64,000 bases of DNA from Serinus canaria (lineage: Eukaryota > Chordata > Aves > Passeriformes > Fringillidae). The stretch's first letter is position 1; the number at the start of each line of letters is the position of its first letter. This document shows, in pieces, positions 53,756-64,000 of this stretch. The notes under the pieces are model-generated. The model was not told the origin of the DNA. It ran no database searches and worked only from the letters and a program-made list of their open reading frames with translations. Made by a program: the position numbers and the translations under genes. The stretch lies in the NCBI RefSeq assembly GCF_022539315.1, contig NC_066337.1, forward strand, positions 4,359,234 through 4,423,233. Direction: 5' to 3'.

Positions 53756-53913
53756 GGAAAGAGAAAAGAGAAAAGGGAAAAGAGAAAAGGGAAAAGAGAA
53801 GAGAGAACAGAGAAAAGAGAAAAGAGAAGAGAGAAAAGAGAAGAGAGAAAAGAGAAAAGAGAAAAGAGAAAAGAGAAAAGAGAAAAGAGAAAAGAGAAAA
53901 AAAGAGAAAATCT
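53756..53913. repeat. Homopurine array AAAAGAG
   Basis: About 158 bp entirely of A and G. Seven-base AAAAGAG units are mixed with AAAAGGG and AAGAGAG. It is the mirror type of purine tract that can form triplex DNA. Confidence 0.95.
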
Positions 53914-56900
53914 TTTTGATGGCTGCATTTGTGTTTAATTAGCCTGCCATGGCTGCTTTTCCAAACCCAAAACTTTCTCTGGGGCTTTCCAAACCCTCCT
54001 CAGGCTCTGTGTGCACTGGAAGTGCAGCACAGCTTGGGTTTGTCACGTAGGATTTGGACTTTTCCTTCCACGGTCCCGAAGGAAACGAGGGAAACCAGAG
54101 AAGTGTGGGCAAGGAAACAATTCTGTAAAGGAATGACATCACTTGGCTGCCCTGAGGAGCAAAGTTGGCTTGGTGTGGCTCTGTCCCCTGGGCACTGTCA
54201 CAGTCTGCAGGCTGAATTGGGGCTCTGGTCCCGAGGCCTTTTGGGCTCCAGAGATGTAATTTCTGTCGGGGTTTGTGCTGCTCCCCGCAGGACCTGCAGC
54301 CCTTGGAGCCTGGCTTTGCTCACACTCCGGGCTCAGGAGGAGTTTTAACCCATTTTAAATGTGTGATGTCCCCTGCAGTTGTGACTGGGATTAGGGCTCC
54401 TCACCCTGACAATATTCTGTCTTATTTCATTTTAATTCCTGCATTTGGCTTTTCCCTGGAGGCTGTGACGGAGCCAGCAGAGACTCCAGGACCAAAATTT
54501 CTGCTCCTCTTGCGGAGGAGAGTTGAGACATGAGAGCAAAGTGGAAAAAACCCTGGAAATACAATGGAAACCTTTAAAAACAACCCATGCAATTTTGCAA
54601 AATTGCTTCTTTTCAGCAATTCCCTGTGAATTTGGGGAAGGGGGGGTTGCTGCAGCGCAGGGCTCAGGCACAGCAATGGTGTAAATTGCAAATGGAAGTG
54701 CCAAAACCAGTCTGGCCTGTGCAGGTCACTGGAGTAGACACAGCTCTTGCCTGCAAGCATTTGTAATCTAAAACCCCAGCTCTATTCCCACTGGAGGTAA
54801 TGACAAAACTCCATGTGATTGCAAACGGAACAGGATTAGACCCTAACTAAATAAAAGGAGCTTTTTTTTTTTTTTTGCTTTTTTTTTTTTTTCCAGTCAC
54901 CAGATACTCCTTCCCTACGACAAATTCAAACAGCTTTTGTTCAGGAGTCCAAGAACCGAGTTCAGTCTGGAAAAACAAAAAACCAGCACAACTTCTTCCC
55001 TCACTTTGCAGCAGGTTTGGAAAGACAAGATTGGAAAGAGAATTCCCATCTGTTATTGGAGCATTTAATCATTCTCTAAAAGGCAGCCCAGTTTTATTTT
55101 CTCTGGGGAGCGAGCAGCATTAGCTGAGGCATAAAGCAAACTCCACCAAGTGTAGAAAAAACTCAGCCTGATGTCCTGTTTGACAAACTGACCTGCGGGT
55201 CACAACCTGAGTTTATTGATCCGTGGGGCCTTGTCTGGGTGCCGGGCATGTTTTCTGGACTTTGGTTTCAGCTGCATTCCTCACTTCTCAAAGAGGGGGA
55301 GTGGATTTCTGCTAGGAGTAACCACTGGGAAGGAAGTAATGTTCATTAAGTGTGCAGGCAGTGCAGGACGAAGCATGCTCACTGCAAGAGGCTCCTCTGC
55401 CCTGCCTGTCAAGCCTGGTTTGAACTCGGTCCAGAACGCCGGATTTACTTTTCAGGAAGAAACCCTACCTGCCTGGGCTGCTTTTTTCCCCTTCCCTCCT
55501 CCTCAGAGGAGTGCAAACAATGTTCTTTTGATGCTTTCCTGCCAGTGGGAATCTCGCCCTGGAGAAGGAGACAAAACTTTGCTACCTGTGAAGCGAAGAC
55601 TGCTTAGGTCAGTACGAGGGGGCGCAGAGGAACTTTGCGAGCAGCTTTTGTGGCTTTTGAACTCCCCTGTTTCTGCTCTCCTCTATCCCTTCCCATCTCC
55701 AGCACAGCTGAACTTTTTTGGGGGGGAAAAAAGAGAAAAAAAAAAACCCACAAAAAAAAAAAGTTCAGCAGTTCTCTGCTTGTTGATTCTCTCTGCTGAA
55801 GGTAAACTCGGTTTGAGTGAAACCAGCCCAAATTGGCTGGGAGCTGAGCTGAACTTCTGCAAAGTCGACTTGCTGATAGAACAGAGGTTTTGTTTCCTTT
55901 ACTTTTTCTTCTCTTTCTCCTTTTCCCTCTGAATGCAATCCCGGGCTTCCAGCGTGTGCTTTCACAGCCTGGTCCCCCCTTTCTCTCCCCGCCCTCTGCC
56001 TGAGCTGAAAACGAGACTCGTTCTTGAATAATAAACTCTGTGTTATCAAGCAAATCTTGTGGCTTGTTCATGTGATTGCTCCCAGTCCAGCATCCATGGC
56101 TTTTGCCTTTTCATACATTTTCCAGTTCTTTCTGGAAAAAGGAATTGCAAAACTTTTAGCAGAGAGGTGAGAGAAAGCAATTTGAGTTGATCACTGAATT
56201 TGACTCGGTGGCTGAATTTTTTTAAGTTTTTCAGTTTTTAAGTGCTCTCTACCTTTTTGCTTTTAAAAGCATATTTAGAACTCCTGTCTCTCCAGGATTG
56301 AAAATATTCCCAACCTTTGAATGGGAAAAGAGAATTTTTCTTCTTTTTGTGAGACTTTGTGCTGCCTAATGGAGATTTTGCTGAACGTAGGCCAAATGGC
56401 CAAGAAACAAAATGACCACTGAATAAGAAGTGAAATGGACTTAAATAATTAGAAACTGCCTGTAGTTAATGATTGTTTGAAGTGGGTCAGAAACATTTGG
56501 CAGCTCCTGGTGTTAAATTTTGTCCTGGGATACACTTGGGAATAGCGATGTGCTTTATCAAAAGTTAGGATTTAATTTTGTGTGTTTGAGGAGTGGGTAC
56601 AGACTTGGATATTTGTTTTAGAAGCTGAAGAAAATGACTCAGACACGTGCAAACGTGAAATCCCTGTGTTTAAAAGCTGTATATTTATTATTTGGCTGTT
56701 CCAAACTGGGAGTTGTGCCATGCAGAGGGTCTCAGTGGGAAACAAGGGATAGCAGGTATGATGAATAACTCCTGGCTGGAGCACTGGGAGTGGAAAATAT
56801 CTTTGCAAACTCCACCAATTTTGCTGAAAAACCTCTGCAGAACCCGCCCTGTGCAGAGGGGGAGAGGAGGAGGGGGTTTTGCTGGATCTCCTGGGGGATT

Positions 56901-57354
56901 CCCACTGGGATTACCTGCCTGGAGCCCGGGCAGGGACGGCGAGCAGCCAGGCCAGGCAGAAGGAATCTGCAAAAACCCAAAGCTGGAGCTCTCTGATCTT
57001 TCCCCACGTGCACCCCCTGGGATCCAAGGGAGGTTTTGATGAGGCAAGGCTGGGGAAATGTCTCTGCCTTTTGATTTGGGGGCCTGCTGGGGGTGGTGGT
57101 GCTGCAGATGGACACGGTGGGGCCACGGGGCTCTCTCCCCCTGGCCATTCCAGCCCTCCATTTCCTGGGAAATGGGGAGGGTCCTTTGTCAGGCACTTTG
57201 CATATTTATGGGGGAAAAAGAAATGCCTTGTGCTTGGAGAGGTGAATAAAGCCAGGCTGCAAAGCTGCACATCCCTGTGTGAGTGCTGAACACAGACTTG
57301 TGGTGCCTGAGATTGATCCCAGAGCCATTGTCCTCATCCAGGCACAAACAACGT
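53914..57354. other. Unique non-coding sequence
   Basis: About 3.4 kb without arrays, with two T runs at 54861-54893 and A runs at 55728-55762. The longest open frame in non-repetitive sequence in this window lies here (55216-55932, plus, 238 codons). It has no recognised domain, ends in a T-rich low-complexity part, and competes with another open plus frame. The patch 55200-56060 is denser in CpG than its surroundings. Confidence 0.4.
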
Positions 57355-58268
57355 GGCCTCCCCCATTGTTCCTCTGCAGGTACCCAAATTGCACAGATCC
57401 AGCTTGGCACAAACCCATTTCAAGTGGAAATTATAGTTCAGGACAAGAAATATTTTGTGATTGTTTAATTTCCCTCCCCAGGGTTGAGATTTTGCAATCT
57501 GTAGCTTTGAAAAAGCTGGAAGTGAAAAAAACTCTTGGTCCACATAACCAGGCTTTCACCTGAGATGTGGAACACTCAGATCCCCATTGTTCTTTGCAGG
57601 TACCCAAGTTTCACTGATCCAGCCTTGTACAAACCCACTTCATGTGTAAAATTATAGTTCAGGACAAGAAATATTTTGTGATTGTTTATTTTCCCTCCCC
57701 AGGGTTGAGAGTTTGCAATCTGTAGCTTTGAAAAAGTTGGAAGTGAAGAAAAACTCTTGGTCCGTAGAGGCCAGACTTTCACCTGTGATGTGCAGCACTC
57801 AGGTCCCCATTGTTCCTCTGCAGGCACCCAAGTTTCACTGACTCAGCTTTGTACAAACCCATTTCATGTGGGAATTATAATTCAGGACAGGAAATATTTT
57901 GTGATTATTTAATTTCCCTTCCCAGGAGGAAATTTTGCACTGAAATTTTGCAATTTGTAGGTTTGAAAAAGTTGGAGTTGGAAAACAACTTTTCCACTTT
58001 TAACCATAACCAGACTTTCACCTGTGATGTGGAACATTGAGATCCCCATTGTTCCTTTGCAGGTACCCAAGTTTCACTGATCCAGCTTTGTACAAACCCA
58101 TTTCACGTGTAAAATTACAATTCACACAGGAAATATTTTGTGATTGTTCAATTTCCCTCCCCAGGGCTGAGAGTTTGCAATTTGTAGGTTTGCAAATGTT
58201 TCAAGTAGAAAAGAACTCTTGGCCCGAGGAGCCAAGACCTTCAGCTGAGATGTGAAACCCTCAGCTCC
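57355..58268. repeat. ~221-239-bp tandem repeat, 4 copies
   Basis: Copies begin at CCCCATTGTTCCTCTGCAGG (57361, 57582, 57805 and 58044). Each holds TACCCAAGTTTCACTGATCC, ACAAACCCATTTCA, AGGACAAGAAATATTTTGTG, ATTTCCCTCCCCAGGGTTGA and CTTTCACCTG(A/T)GATGTGGAACA. Copy 3 has a 16-bp insertion duplicating TGCACTGAAATTT. Splice-acceptor-like TCTGCAGG and CCCCAGG recur in each unit, but no consistent exon frame follows. Confidence 0.95.
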
Positions 58269-58819
58269 ATTCCATGAGGATGGATCCAAGAATCCCCTCA
58301 TCCTCCTGTCCTCCTTTGTTTCCATCCTCAGACAGAGATCTGCTTCTTCCTCCACCTCCCCAGGTATTCCCAAGGCAAGTCTGCTCCTGTTTGCTGCTTG
58401 CATTTAAATCCTTCTTTATTTCTAAACCCAGGGAGGGGAATTCCACAGTTCCTGGAAAGGCCCAGGTCTTTCTAAGGTTTCATTTACCTTTTCTCAGCTT
58501 GCATTTACCTCCAGAGTGGAGCAAACCATTGCAAATGGGCTTAACCTCATTTTCTGTCTTCCGTTTTTGGGCTGAATCCTGGGCTTTTGGGACTATTTAA
58601 ATAGGGGGAAAAAACCTTCGTGTGTCCCTCCAAAGTTCCATGGATGGTTTTGCTCTTTGAAATGGAGCAAAAATTTGAAATCTGAATCCAGCCACAATCC
58701 AGAGGCAGAGGTGAAATTTGGAGGAGAGGAATGGGCTGGATCCCATCTCCTTGAGCTGCAGGGCTGCTCCTGCTCTTGGAATTCTGGAGCACTTCAGGCA
58801 CCTCCCAGTGCTCACACAT
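58269..58819. other. Unique non-coding sequence
   Basis: About 550 bp. No recognised feature. Confidence 0.4.
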
Positions 58820-59238
58820 ATTTTTTATTTTATTTTTTATTTTTTGTTTTGTATTATTTTTATTTTATATTGTTTTATTTTAATATTTTTTATTTTTTTA
58901 TTTTTTATTTTTATTCTTTATTTTGTCATTTATTTTTATTTTTTATTTTGTTATTTTTTATTGATTTTTATTTTTATTTTTTCTTTTTATTTTTTTTTTT
59001 ATTTTTATTTTCTTTTTCTTTTTTATTTTCTTTTTTTCTTATTTTTTTTTTTTTATTTTCCTTTTTCTTTTTCTTTTTTCTTGCATTTTTCTATTTTTCT
59101 TTTTTCTTTTTCTTTTTCTTTTTTCTTTCCTTTTTTTTTTCTTTTTCCCTTTTTCCACTTTTTTCTTTTTCCTTTTTTTTTTTCCTTTTCAGGTTTTTTC
59201 CCTTTTTCTTTTTTTTTCTTTTTTCTTTTCTTTTTTTG
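58820..59238. repeat. T-rich low-complexity tract, ~420 bp
   Basis: The first half consists of TTTTA-type units (TATTTTTTATTTTT), the second half of TTTTTC and TTTTCC units. Almost no A in the second half, almost no C in the first. Frames of 173-211 codons of F, Y and L here are artefacts. Confidence 0.95.
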
Positions 59239-59926
59239 AAGATGGGCATTTCTCAGAGCATTTTGAGGATCAGGATGTCAAGATCCATCTGAAACACCCT
59301 GGGAAAGAGGGGCAGCTGGGATGAGGGAAGCAGCCCCACATGGGGGGGGTCATTCCTGCATCCTGAATGGGATTTAGGAACAGTCACATTCCTGGATGTG
59401 CTCTGCAGGTGAAGACTGTGGTTGTTGGGGTGTTCTCCCCTCTCCATGTGGGAGGGCTCAGGGAGGTGGAAGAGCAGGGATGATTATTTTGGAGGAAGCT
59501 GCAGCAGAGGAGGACGTGGAATCTCCTTGGAGGAGGCATTAAAAACGGCATTTGCTCGTGTCTGGAGCAGAAGTGTAAGGGGAAAACTGCAAGTGGTGCC
59601 TCAGGCAGAAATGTGCATTATCATCCCCCTCTGGTCCTTGAGAAGAACCAGGGAACAGCAGGGCAGGTCCCTGGAGGCTCCTCTGAAACACCCCTGGGAA
59701 CATCCAGAATGTTCCTTCCCCACCTTCCCTGTCCCCAGCAGGAGCACGTGGAAGTTGCTGCAGGGAATGAGCCGTGGAGGAGTTGGAAAAGTTCAAAATA
59801 AAACCTCTTTACAGGTTCAAAAGAAAACCTTTTCCCCCAAGCTGTTGAATTTACCCCAATTTCTCCTCAAAGGCAGCGAGGTGCTGCAGGTGTTGCTGCA
59901 TCATTTGGGACATGGGGCAGAAAACA
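59239..59926. other. Unique non-coding sequence
   Basis: About 690 bp. No feature recognised. Confidence 0.4.
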
Positions 59927-60450
59927 ATTCCTGCTGTTCATGGTGAATTCCTGCCTCCTTTTTGCAGGCAGCAATGGAAATGGAAACAATTCCTGCTGTT
60001 CATGGTGAATTCCTGCCTCCTTTTTGCAGGCAGCAGTGGAAATGGAAACAATTCCTGCTGTTGATGGTGAATTCCTGCCTCCTTTTTGCAGGTAGCAATG
60101 GAAATGGAAACAATTCCTGCTGTTCATGGTGAATTCCTGCCTCCTTTTTGCAGGCAGCAATGGAAATGGAAACAATTCCTGGTGTTCATGGTGAATTCCT
60201 GCCTCCTTTTTGCAGGCAGCAATGGAAATGGAAACAATTCCTGCTGTTCATGGTGAATTCCTCTTTTCCTTTTTGCAGGCAGCAATGGAAATGGAAACAA
60301 TTCCTGGTGTTCATGGTGAATTCCTCTTTTCCTTTTTGCAGGCAGCAATGGAAATGGAAACAATTCCTGGTGTTGATGGTGAATTCCTCTTTTCCTTTTT
60401 GCAGGTAGCAAAATGGAAACAATTCCAATGGGAATGGAAACAATTCTCTT
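59927..60450. repeat. 62-bp minisatellite, ~8.5 copies
   Basis: Units read TTCCTGCTGTTCATGGTGAA, TTCCTGCCTCCTTTTTGCAG, GCAGCAATGGAAATGGAAAC, AA. The later units replace TTCCTGCCTCC with TTCCTCTTTTCC, and the last is cut short. Each unit has a pyrimidine-AG sequence like a splice acceptor, without exon evidence. Confidence 0.97.
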
Positions 60451-63400
60451 TGGCTCCACAAATGTAAGTACAAACAGAATTTCTCTTGCCATGGGTGGAA
60501 GTGTGAGTCTGACACGAGATCAAAGCACAAGACAAGTGTTGATGTTGTGTGGGGTTTTTTTTTATAAAAAGCAAACAAACAAGGAGGTCAGGGGAAAGTT
60601 ATTTATTTGACCTTTTTCTGCTGGCTTTGCAGAAAATCAGGGTTCATTTGGGTTTAGATCCAGCTGCATTTGGGCCAAAGTTGTCTCTGGAGAAGTCTGG
60701 GAGGGACAGGAGAGGAGAAAAGCTTTTAGCTCTGTCTGTTGAGAAACCTCCTGGGCAGCAATTCCAGGAACTCCTGCGGGACTGAGAAGTTTAACTCCTA
60801 TTTTTAGAAGTATTGTGGGAGCTTAAATCAGCCTTTAAAGCTTTTAGGAGCCTGGCAAGGCAGGTGGGAGCCCCGTGGGATCTGTGAAGTGTCTGAACAG
60901 GTTGTGAGGCTCACTCTGAGAGTTGATATTAACTCACCATGGGGACATCAGCAAAACCCACTTGACTCCTGCATCAATCTTCCCAAAGCCAAACCCTGCT
61001 CAGTCTCCATCTCCTGGTTTCACAGGAGCTGGCATTCAGAAATTCTGGAGGCTGAGTTTGAGGCTCTCCATGATTTGGGATGTGTTATCCATTGCTTTCA
61101 AATCACAAATGAAAATAATGAATGCCACACGTATTTCAGTGGCTGTTGGTGCCTCGTGGAGCTCACCAAAGTTCAGGGCAGGTTTTTGGGGTTGGGAAAA
61201 CTCCTTGAGGGGTTGGGGAGTGCTGCAAAATTTAAGCAGGAGTTCAGTGCAGATTCAGCTCTCTGCAAAAAAAAAAGGTTTCAGAGTTGCAACCTGGGCC
61301 AGAGTTCAGCATCTGAATCCCCTTCAGGGCAGAGGTGCAAAGAAATGGAACTTTCTGCATCGAGATGCAAATTCCCCATAGCAATGGGGCTTTTCTGAGC
61401 TGCTCTGGGGGTTCAGGTGGCTGGAAAAACGAGCTTTGTGTTCCCCAGGCAGCAGGGACCGGGGTTTCTCCCCAGTGCCTTTGTCTGGGGATGTGTAAAG
61501 CCCTCAATGTGTCATTCTTTCTGCTTCAGCTGGTCGAGACTCCCCTCTCCTCTATTGATTTTACCCAGAGTTCTGCCTGCCCTTGAAGGTGTGACCTGTA
61601 CCTCGGGCTCATTTATTTCTGTCATGGCTGCAGCGTGGTTTGGAGGGCAGCAGGGGTAGGAGGGAGAACAATGAATTCAGCATGGAATATAAATCCCAAG
61701 GCTGCAGCCCTCAGACATTCCAGCACACAGCCCATTCTCCTGCCTGGCACTCTGCACGGCCTCGGATTAAAAAGGGGGAAAGAAAGAAAAAAAAAAGGAA
61801 AAAAAAAAGGGAAAAAAAAAAAAAACAGAAATAAAGGGCAGGCATTTGTATAACTAATCAGGTGAGCCATGGTGGGTAATCCCTTTGGTCACACACGCTG
61901 GCATGGCTGTGAAGATTTGCTGGGCTTCTAAAGCACTTACAATGACATCTTAGTTTGTGAACCTGAATGCAAAAGCCTCACCTGGATGGCCTGGCAGTGT
62001 TTCTGGAGCTGAGCCCTGGAAATTTGTGTGTGGATGGGCAAAAGGTTTTGGTTTGTGCTGGAAACTCATTTTGGCGGGCAGGCTGAGGGATTATTTTTTA
62101 AAATTTAATTTATTTTATGTCGTAGCACATTTACTTTCCTGCTCAGCTTTTATAGATTGAAAAACAAGTTTAAATGAGGTTTAAACACTGCAAGTCCTGA
62201 GCTGAAGCTGCTGGCCCCTCTCACAGTGGGGTTTTCTCTCCTGCCCTGCAGCCTTTGCCTCCTGCCCCACACAGCTCATCAGTAACTGGATTTAGGGAAT
62301 CCTAAATCCTAAATCCACTTCCCTGGGAAAAACCTGCTGCTCCTGAGTTCCCTTGGAGGAAAGCTGAGCTCTGCTGGGAACCTTGGGCTGGCAGTGAGTC
62401 CTTGGGCTGCAGGGATTTCCAGGCCCCCTCCTCCCACCCTGGGGGAGTTTTTGGGGGAGGTTTTGGGGTTTTGGTCATCCTGTGATGAGGGTGATGGTTT
62501 GGGGTGGTTTCCTGCAGTTGAGGCTGCTCAGCTCAGGGTTCTGCAGCACAGGGGGGGCTTTATGACACAGGAGTTTGCATAATTCCAATTTACTGCCTTC
62601 CCTGGGAATTCAGGGCTCATCCTGCAGAAGGGCTGAGCAGGAGCAGCTGCCCTGGGGTTTCTGCTGTGGGGCAGGGCAGTGGGGCCAGCAGGGAAAGCCA
62701 GGATTCAGAGGAATGCAGAGCACTCTGGACCTGGGTAGATTTAATTTCCAGGTGATTTTCTGGGAGCTGCTGCTACGGAAAGCACTAAATTAGCCTGGGA
62801 TAGCTGAATTTAGTGAAAATTCAACCTCCCTGGCCCGTGGAGCCACATTTGTGGAGCCTGTGTGCCAAACAGAATTTAAATTTTGCAAATAAATCTGGTT
62901 ATTTTCTGTGGGGTTTGGGTTCCAGTGGGTCCATGTGCCACAGCCATAAAAGTTTGGTTTTCTTACCCCCAAGATTTTTTGTGCAATATTATTTCACAAA
63001 TTGTTTTTTTCCCAAAATATTTTTGTGAAATATTTTGGTAGCACCTGTGGAGGGGAACAAGCAGAACAGGAGGTGTCAAATCAGAGTAGAAATGTGAATA
63101 AAAAGATTTAGGATTTATGGGAGGGGCACAGGGATAGAATAAGAAATTAAATGGTATTTTTGGCACCTCCACTTTCTTTAAATCATCTCTGGCAATCTAT
63201 TGATTATTCCAGGGAACAAAGCAGCCAGGGCTGGGCATTCCAGCTGCAGCCTCCTTGGCATCTCTGTGTTTATGGGGCTCACTCTTTTTCCTTGGCCCCC
63301 AGCAGCAATAAATCCAAGATCTGACCCTTGCAGGGCATTGCACTCTCCTGAAACAGAGGGAGGGAGGGGTGAGAGCACAGAAAACACCCTGGGTGCTCCC

Positions 63401-64000
63401 CTGAGTGATTGTTGGGGCTTCCAAGGCAAACCTGGAAGAAAGAGGGAGAAATGTGAATCCTGATCTGACACGTGGCACCAGCCCAGGGCTTCAGCCCCTG
63501 TCTGAAACTCCAGTCCTGGCCAGAACCCACCCCAGGGGGGTTTGGGAACATTTCACTGCAGAAACGTTGCCCCAAATGTCATTTCCCTGATTTTTCCTCG
63601 AGGAAATGTTTTAGTTGAAGTGGAAAACAAGGGGCAGCTCCCAAGCTGGAGGGAGCCTGAAGCTCTCAGGGGTTTTTCCACCTCCACCAAAATCCTTTTG
63701 TGCTTCTGAATGATGTTTGCTCCTGAGCTGATGTTTGCATCCATGGGTGCCATCGTGGTGGATTTGGGGATTTTGTGATTCCCTCCCTGAAATCCAGCCT
63801 CTGGCAGAGGTTCCAGTTCTTGCTGCAGGGGCTGGGGTGGGACAGGGGGAAAATTCCTGCTCTGGCCTTTTTGCCTCCTGCTGGGACTCAGTTTCATCTC
63901 CACATCATTTCATTGATATTTTCTCCCTGCAGGCACTGGGCAGGTTTGGAAATTAAAGGAAGGGAGAACAGAATCACTGAGATGCTCCCCACCCTCAGTG
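60451..64000. other. Unique non-coding sequence to window end
   Basis: About 3.5 kb. An A/G run lies at 61774-61826 and a short tandem TCCTAAA near 62297-62316. Frames of 70-170 codons overlap on both strands. No element, RNA or exon recognised. Confidence 0.4.

Noticed and set aside
59927..60450. Serial exons with TTTTTGCAG acceptors
   Set aside because: The acceptor-like motif is simply part of the 62-bp unit; no consistent frame or donor follows.

Overview
The window looks like nuclear, non-coding DNA from a songbird (passerine). Three things point there: many CR1 (chicken repeat 1) LINE 3' ends in both orientations; a SINE with a tRNA-Ile-like head joined to a CR1 tail, matching what I remember of the songbird TguSINE1 family; and solo LTRs of endogenous retroviruses whose sequence resembles LTRs common in passerine genomes. 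No database was searched, so family names rest on memory of consensus sequences. I found no protein-coding gene, rRNA, functional tRNA or CRISPR array that I can defend. The long open frames on both strands lie almost entirely inside tandem arrays or the assembly gap.

Layout. 1-20 kb: unique sequence broken by minisatellites with units of 10, 22, 25, 28, 32, 40, 43, 71, about 80 and 182 bp, a ~300 bp tandem duplication, CR1 fragments, a tandemly duplicated tRNA-Ile/CR1 SINE (3131-3546), a strong 63-nt hairpin (5632-5694), a perfect 24-bp palindrome (11541-11593) and a solo LTR with a 5-bp target duplication (17809-18218). 20-30 kb: a 500-base assembly gap (21197-21696), an AAGGG pentanucleotide array, a 28-bp array of palindromic units, a 628-bp solo LTR (26705-27332) and a 256-bp triplication. 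30-36 kb: a CR1 element split by a minus-strand LTR. The LTR is swollen by about 860 bp of TATTA-type pentanucleotide repeat and flanked by a GTGACA hexanucleotide array. Two long minisatellites follow. 35.4-44.4 kb: the longest stretch poor in arrays, with a cleaner unique block at 42.5-44 kb that has the texture of conserved regulatory DNA and holds a perfect 17-bp palindrome. 44.4-49 kb: a second copy of the 628-bp LTR, a dispersed 199-bp duplication and a 114-bp array. 49-64 kb: more unique sequence, a 46-bp array, an ATTCT/ATTAT array grown from what looks like a truncated LTR, a purine array, a four-copy ~225-bp array, a 420-bp T-rich tract and a 62-bp array.

How the parts relate. The window reads as retroelement debris plus an unusually high number of local tandem expansions. 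In at least three places the array can be traced to a named position inside a transposable element: the polyadenylation-proximal AT stretch of an LTR, the LTR terminus, and the 3' end of a CR1. That element-seeded birth of satellites is the most interesting pattern here. I did not find evidence for a new coding system.
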